Assembly (NCBI GenBank): GCA_910585505.1
Contig: CAJUFF010000058.1
Coordinates: forward strand, 1-15,008
Length of the DNA: 15,008 bases
Reading direction: 5' to 3'
Origin: an uncultured Ruminiclostridium sp.
Lineage (GTDB): Bacteria > Bacillota > Clostridia > Oscillospirales > Ruminococcaceae
The position numbers and the translations under genes were made by a program. Positions 12,779-15,008 of the stretch are shown piece after piece. Below the pieces are notes generated by a model that was not told where the DNA came from, searched no databases, and saw only the letters and a list, made by a program, of their open reading frames with translations. Numbering within the stretch: the first letter of the stretch is position 1; each line of letters starts with the position of its first letter.

Positions 12779-14854
12779 ATGGAAAAATATTTAAATGAAA
12801 GCTTATCACCACAGGAAAGAGCGGAAGCCCTTACCGACGCCATGACGGTGGAGGAGCAGGCAAGCTGTCTCAGATACGACTCGCCCGCCATAGAACGCTT
12901 AGGCATACCCGCTTATAACTGGTGGAACGAGGGTCTGCATGGTCTTGCGCGTGCGGGAACCGCCACGATGCTTCCACAGGCAATAGGTCTCGCGGCAATG
13001 TTTGACGCCGATCTTATGTACAAGGCCGGTGAAATCGTGTCTGTGGAAGCCCGCGCCAAGTACAATCAATATACCGCACACGGCGACCGCGATATTTATA
13101 AGGGACTGACAATCTGGTCGCCAAATATAAATATTTTCAGAGATCCCCGATGGGGAAGAGGACACGAAACCTACGGCGAGGATCCGTTTCTTACCGCCGA
13201 ATGCGGAAAAGCTTTTGTACGGGGGCTTCAGGGCAGTGGAAAGACTTTGAGAACCGCCGCCTGCGCAAAGCATTTTGCCGTTCACAGCGGTCCGGAGGAT
13301 ATCCGCCACGGTTTTAATTCGGTTGTAAATTCCAAGGATTTGGAGGAAACCTATCTGCCGGCCTTTGAGGAGCTTGTAAAGGCGGGAGCAGAGGGCGTAA
13401 TGGGCGCCTATAACGCTGTAAACGGAGAGCCTTCCTGCGCTTCACCTTTCCTTATGGAGAAGCTTCGCGACTGGGGTTTTGACGGTTATTTTGTTTCCGA
13501 CTGCTGGGCGGTAAAGGATTTTCACGATTATCACAAGATCACAAAATCTCCCCCCGAATCTGCCGCTCTTGCCATAAAAAACGGTTGTAATGTAAACTGC
13601 GGCTGCACTTACACAAATCTTCTTCTTGCGTTGGAACAAGGATTAATTGACAAGGAGGATATACGCAGGTCGTGTGTTGCGGCAATGCGCACCAGAATAC
13701 GTCTCGGAATGTTTGACAGCCACACCGAGTTTGACAACATTCCCTATTCCGTTGTATCCTGCGAAGAGCACAGGAAATTCACCCTGGAATGCGCGGAGCG
13801 TTCGATGGTGCTTCTGAAAAATAACGGCATTCTCCCGTTGGACGAAAACAAAATAAAGACCGTAGCCGTAATAGGCCCCAACAGCAACAGCCGTATATGC
13901 CTTGAAGGTAATTATAACGGCACCGCCGACAGATATGTAACCTTTTTGGAAGGAATTCAGGACAGATTTTCGGGACGCGTTATTTATGCGGAGGGCTGTC
14001 ATTTATATAAGGACAGGCTGTCGGGTCTGGCTATGGCTAACGACCGCCTTTCCGAAGCGGTAATTGCCGCCGAATGCTCTGACATATCAATACTTTGTCT
14101 TGGTCTCGACTCCACTCTTGAGGGCGAGGAAGGCGACACGGGAAACGAGTTTTCTTCGGGCGACAAGCGCGATCTCAGACTCCCCGAAAGCCAGCGCATA
14201 CTGCTTCACGAGGTAATGAAAACAGGAAAGCCCGTAATTGTGGTGTGTGCGGCGGGAAGCTCAATAAATATTGAAACGCAGCCCGACGCCATTATTCACG
14301 CATGGTATCCGGGTTCAGAGGGAGGAAAGGCGTTGGCTCGCATACTTTTCGGGGACGTATCGCCCAGCGGAAAGCTGCCCTTGACATTTTACGAGAGTGC
14401 AGAAAAGCTTCCCATATTCACCGATTACTCCATGAAAAACAGAACTTACCGCTATGCCGAAAACAATGTGCTTTACCCCTTCGGCTGCGGACTGACTTAC
14501 TCAAAGGTTATATGTGAAAATCTCCGGTATTCGGAAAACATTGCCAAGGTTCAGGTAAAAAATGTCGGAAACCGCGATACGGAAGAGGTCGTTCAGCTTT
14601 ATTTAAAGGATCATGGCGAAAACGCGGTGCCCAATCACAGTCTTTGCGGCTTCAAAAGGCTTTCTCTTAGGGCGGGTGAGGAAAAACAGGTTGAAATACC
14701 GATTCCCGAAAAGGCTTTCACCTCCGTTGATAATGAAGGAAAACGCGCCGTATTCGGAAAAAGCTTTACTCTCTACGCGGGAACGCATCAACCCGATGTT
14801 CTGAGCGAAAAAATTTGCGGTACCAAGTGCGTATCTACCGAAATAATGTTGTAA
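12779..14854 (+). CDS. GH3 beta-xylosidase/beta-glucosidase (cytoplasmic)
   Basis: A 691-aa family 3 glycoside hydrolase that removes single beta-linked sugars from the non-reducing end of oligosaccharides. The N-terminal barrel has NWWNEGLHGLARAG (47-60), the RDPRWGRGHETYGEDP block (121-136), substrate-binding KHF (164-166) and nucleophile Asp241 in VSDCWAV. The alpha/beta sandwich follows (MVLLKNNGILPLD near 343-355; LEGEEGDTG at 447-455 likely supplies the acid/base Glu). A fibronectin III-like domain ends the protein (about 590-668). NVNCGCTY (271-278) and the overall pattern resemble bacterial xylan 1,4-beta-xylosidases more than classic beta-glucosidases, but the family is promiscuous. 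There is no signal peptide. ATG at 12779 is preferred: AAAGGA lies 8 bases upstream, whereas the in-frame TTG at 12722 lies inside hairpin 2. The stop codon coincides with the edge of a palindromic repeat. Confidence 0.92.
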   Translation: MEKYLNESLSPQERAEALTDAMTVEEQASCLRYDSPAIERLGIPAYNWWNEGLHGLARAGTATMLPQAIGLAAMFDADLMYKAGEIVSVEARAKYNQYTAHGDRDIYKGLTIWSPNINIFRDPRWGRGHETYGEDPFLTAECGKAFVRGLQGSGKTLRTAACAKHFAVHSGPEDIRHGFNSVVNSKDLEETYLPAFEELVKAGAEGVMGAYNAVNGEPSCASPFLMEKLRDWGFDGYFVSDCWAVKDFHDYHKITKSPPESAALAIKNGCNVNCGCTYTNLLLALEQGLIDKEDIRRSCVAAMRTRIRLGMFDSHTEFDNIPYSVVSCEEHRKFTLECAERSMVLLKNNGILPLDENKIKTVAVIGPNSNSRICLEGNYNGTADRYVTFLEGIQDRFSGRVIYAEGCHLYKDRLSGLAMANDRLSEAVIAAECSDISILCLGLDSTLEGEEGDTGNEFSSGDKRDLRLPESQRILLHEVMKTGKPVIVVCAAGSSINIETQPDAIIHAWYPGSEGGKALARILFGDVSPSGKLPLTFYESAEKLPIFTDYSMKNRTYRYAENNVLYPFGCGLTYSKVICENLRYSENIAKVQVKNVGNRDTEEVVQLYLKDHGENAVPNHSLCGFKRLSLRAGEEKQVEIPIPEKAFTSVDNEGKRAVFGKSFTLYAGTHQPDVLSEKICGTKCVSTEIML

Positions 14855-14944
14855 AGGCAGCACCGCACAATGATTGTGTGCGGATTGCGCCGTCAGATTT
14901 TTTGTCAGCTTGTATAAATCCAATGAAGGAATACCGGCGTATTT
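14853..14944. repeat. half copy of the long-palindrome repeat
   Basis: Starting with the last bases of the GH3 stop codon (TAAAGGCAGCACCGC), this matches the left half of the copy at 6841-7018 with about seven mismatches over 90 bases and no gaps. Similarity ends after GGCGTATTT, just past the apex of the palindrome. The right arm is missing. It is thus a truncated copy, or its partner arm lies beyond the window. Confidence 0.75.
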
Positions 14945-14948
14945 ATCC

Positions 14949-15008
14949 ATGCCAATAAAAGATATTTGGGAACAATTACCTGAACCGCAGGAATTTAATA
15001 TTTGGTCG
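14949..15008 (+). CDS. unidentified reading frame entering the window edge (partial)
   Basis: Directly after the truncated repeat, an ATG at 14949 opens a frame (MPIKDIWEQLPEPQ...) that is still open at the end of the window. It has plausible protein-like composition, but there is no ribosome binding site at the right distance; AAGGA lies about 20 bases upstream, inside the repeat. The frame also stays open backward through the repeat. Twenty residues are too few to assign a family. It may be a real gene whose start region was replaced by the repeat, or chance. Confidence 0.25.
   Translation, partial: MPIKDIWEQLPEPQEFNIWS

Noticed and set aside
1831..14944. The three repeats as a CRISPR or tandem array
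   Set aside because: Copies are kilobases apart, of different lengths and palindromic, with genes between; no regular repeat-spacer pattern and no cas genes.

Overview
The window looks like a chromosomal carbohydrate-utilisation region of a Gram-positive, fibre-degrading gut Clostridium relative, most likely Oscillospiraceae/Ruminococcus-like. This is inferred from AGGAGG-type ribosome binding sites, lipobox lipoproteins with Ser/Thr-rich linkers, MalE/F/G-type transporters without a dedicated ATPase, and AT-rich sigma-A promoters. No RNA gene, CRISPR array, phage gene or transposase gene was found.

Layout. (1) 183-5189, plus strand: a lipoprotein sugar-binding protein, a terminator-like hairpin and a 71-bp palindromic repeat, then a MalF-like permease with an extended N-terminus, a MalG-like permease and a TraX-family membrane protein. 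(2) 5190-5483: a convergent intergenic region with a terminator, a 13-bp inverted repeat and a 160-bp long-palindrome element. (3) 9715-5484, minus strand: an operon of GH51 alpha-L-arabinofuranosidase, GH5 (subfamily 4-like) lipoprotein endo-glucanase, a full-length long-palindrome repeat, and GH1 beta-glucosidase. (4) 9733-12381, plus strand: an AraC-family regulator transcribed divergently from GH51, then a second sugar-binding lipoprotein without permeases. (5) 12568-14854, plus strand: a GH3 beta-xylosidase/beta-glucosidase behind a good promoter and a long leader with two large perfect hairpins. (6) A half-copy of the repeat starts at the GH3 stop codon, followed by the start of an unidentified reading frame at the window edge.

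How it fits together (inference). The surface-anchored GH5 cuts a beta-glucan or xyloglucan/arabinoxylan-type backbone. The lipoprotein binding proteins capture oligosaccharides for ABC import. The cytoplasmic GH51, GH1 and GH3 enzymes then remove arabinose, glucose and xylose/glucose residues. No transport ATPase is present, so a shared MsmK-type ATPase elsewhere is expected.

The strongest new signal is regulatory. The motif GTAAGTTA-N4-GCA occurs three times, each time exactly 17 bases (counted from the end of GTAAGTTA) upstream of the predicted -35 box: before the GH51 operon, before the AraC gene and before the second binding protein. This points to a compact regulon driven by the local AraC protein. 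Other notable signals are the leader of the GH3 gene, which could switch between alternative RNA pairings, and a family of long palindromic repeats seen in full, internally deleted and half forms, several of them lying directly beside stop codons.
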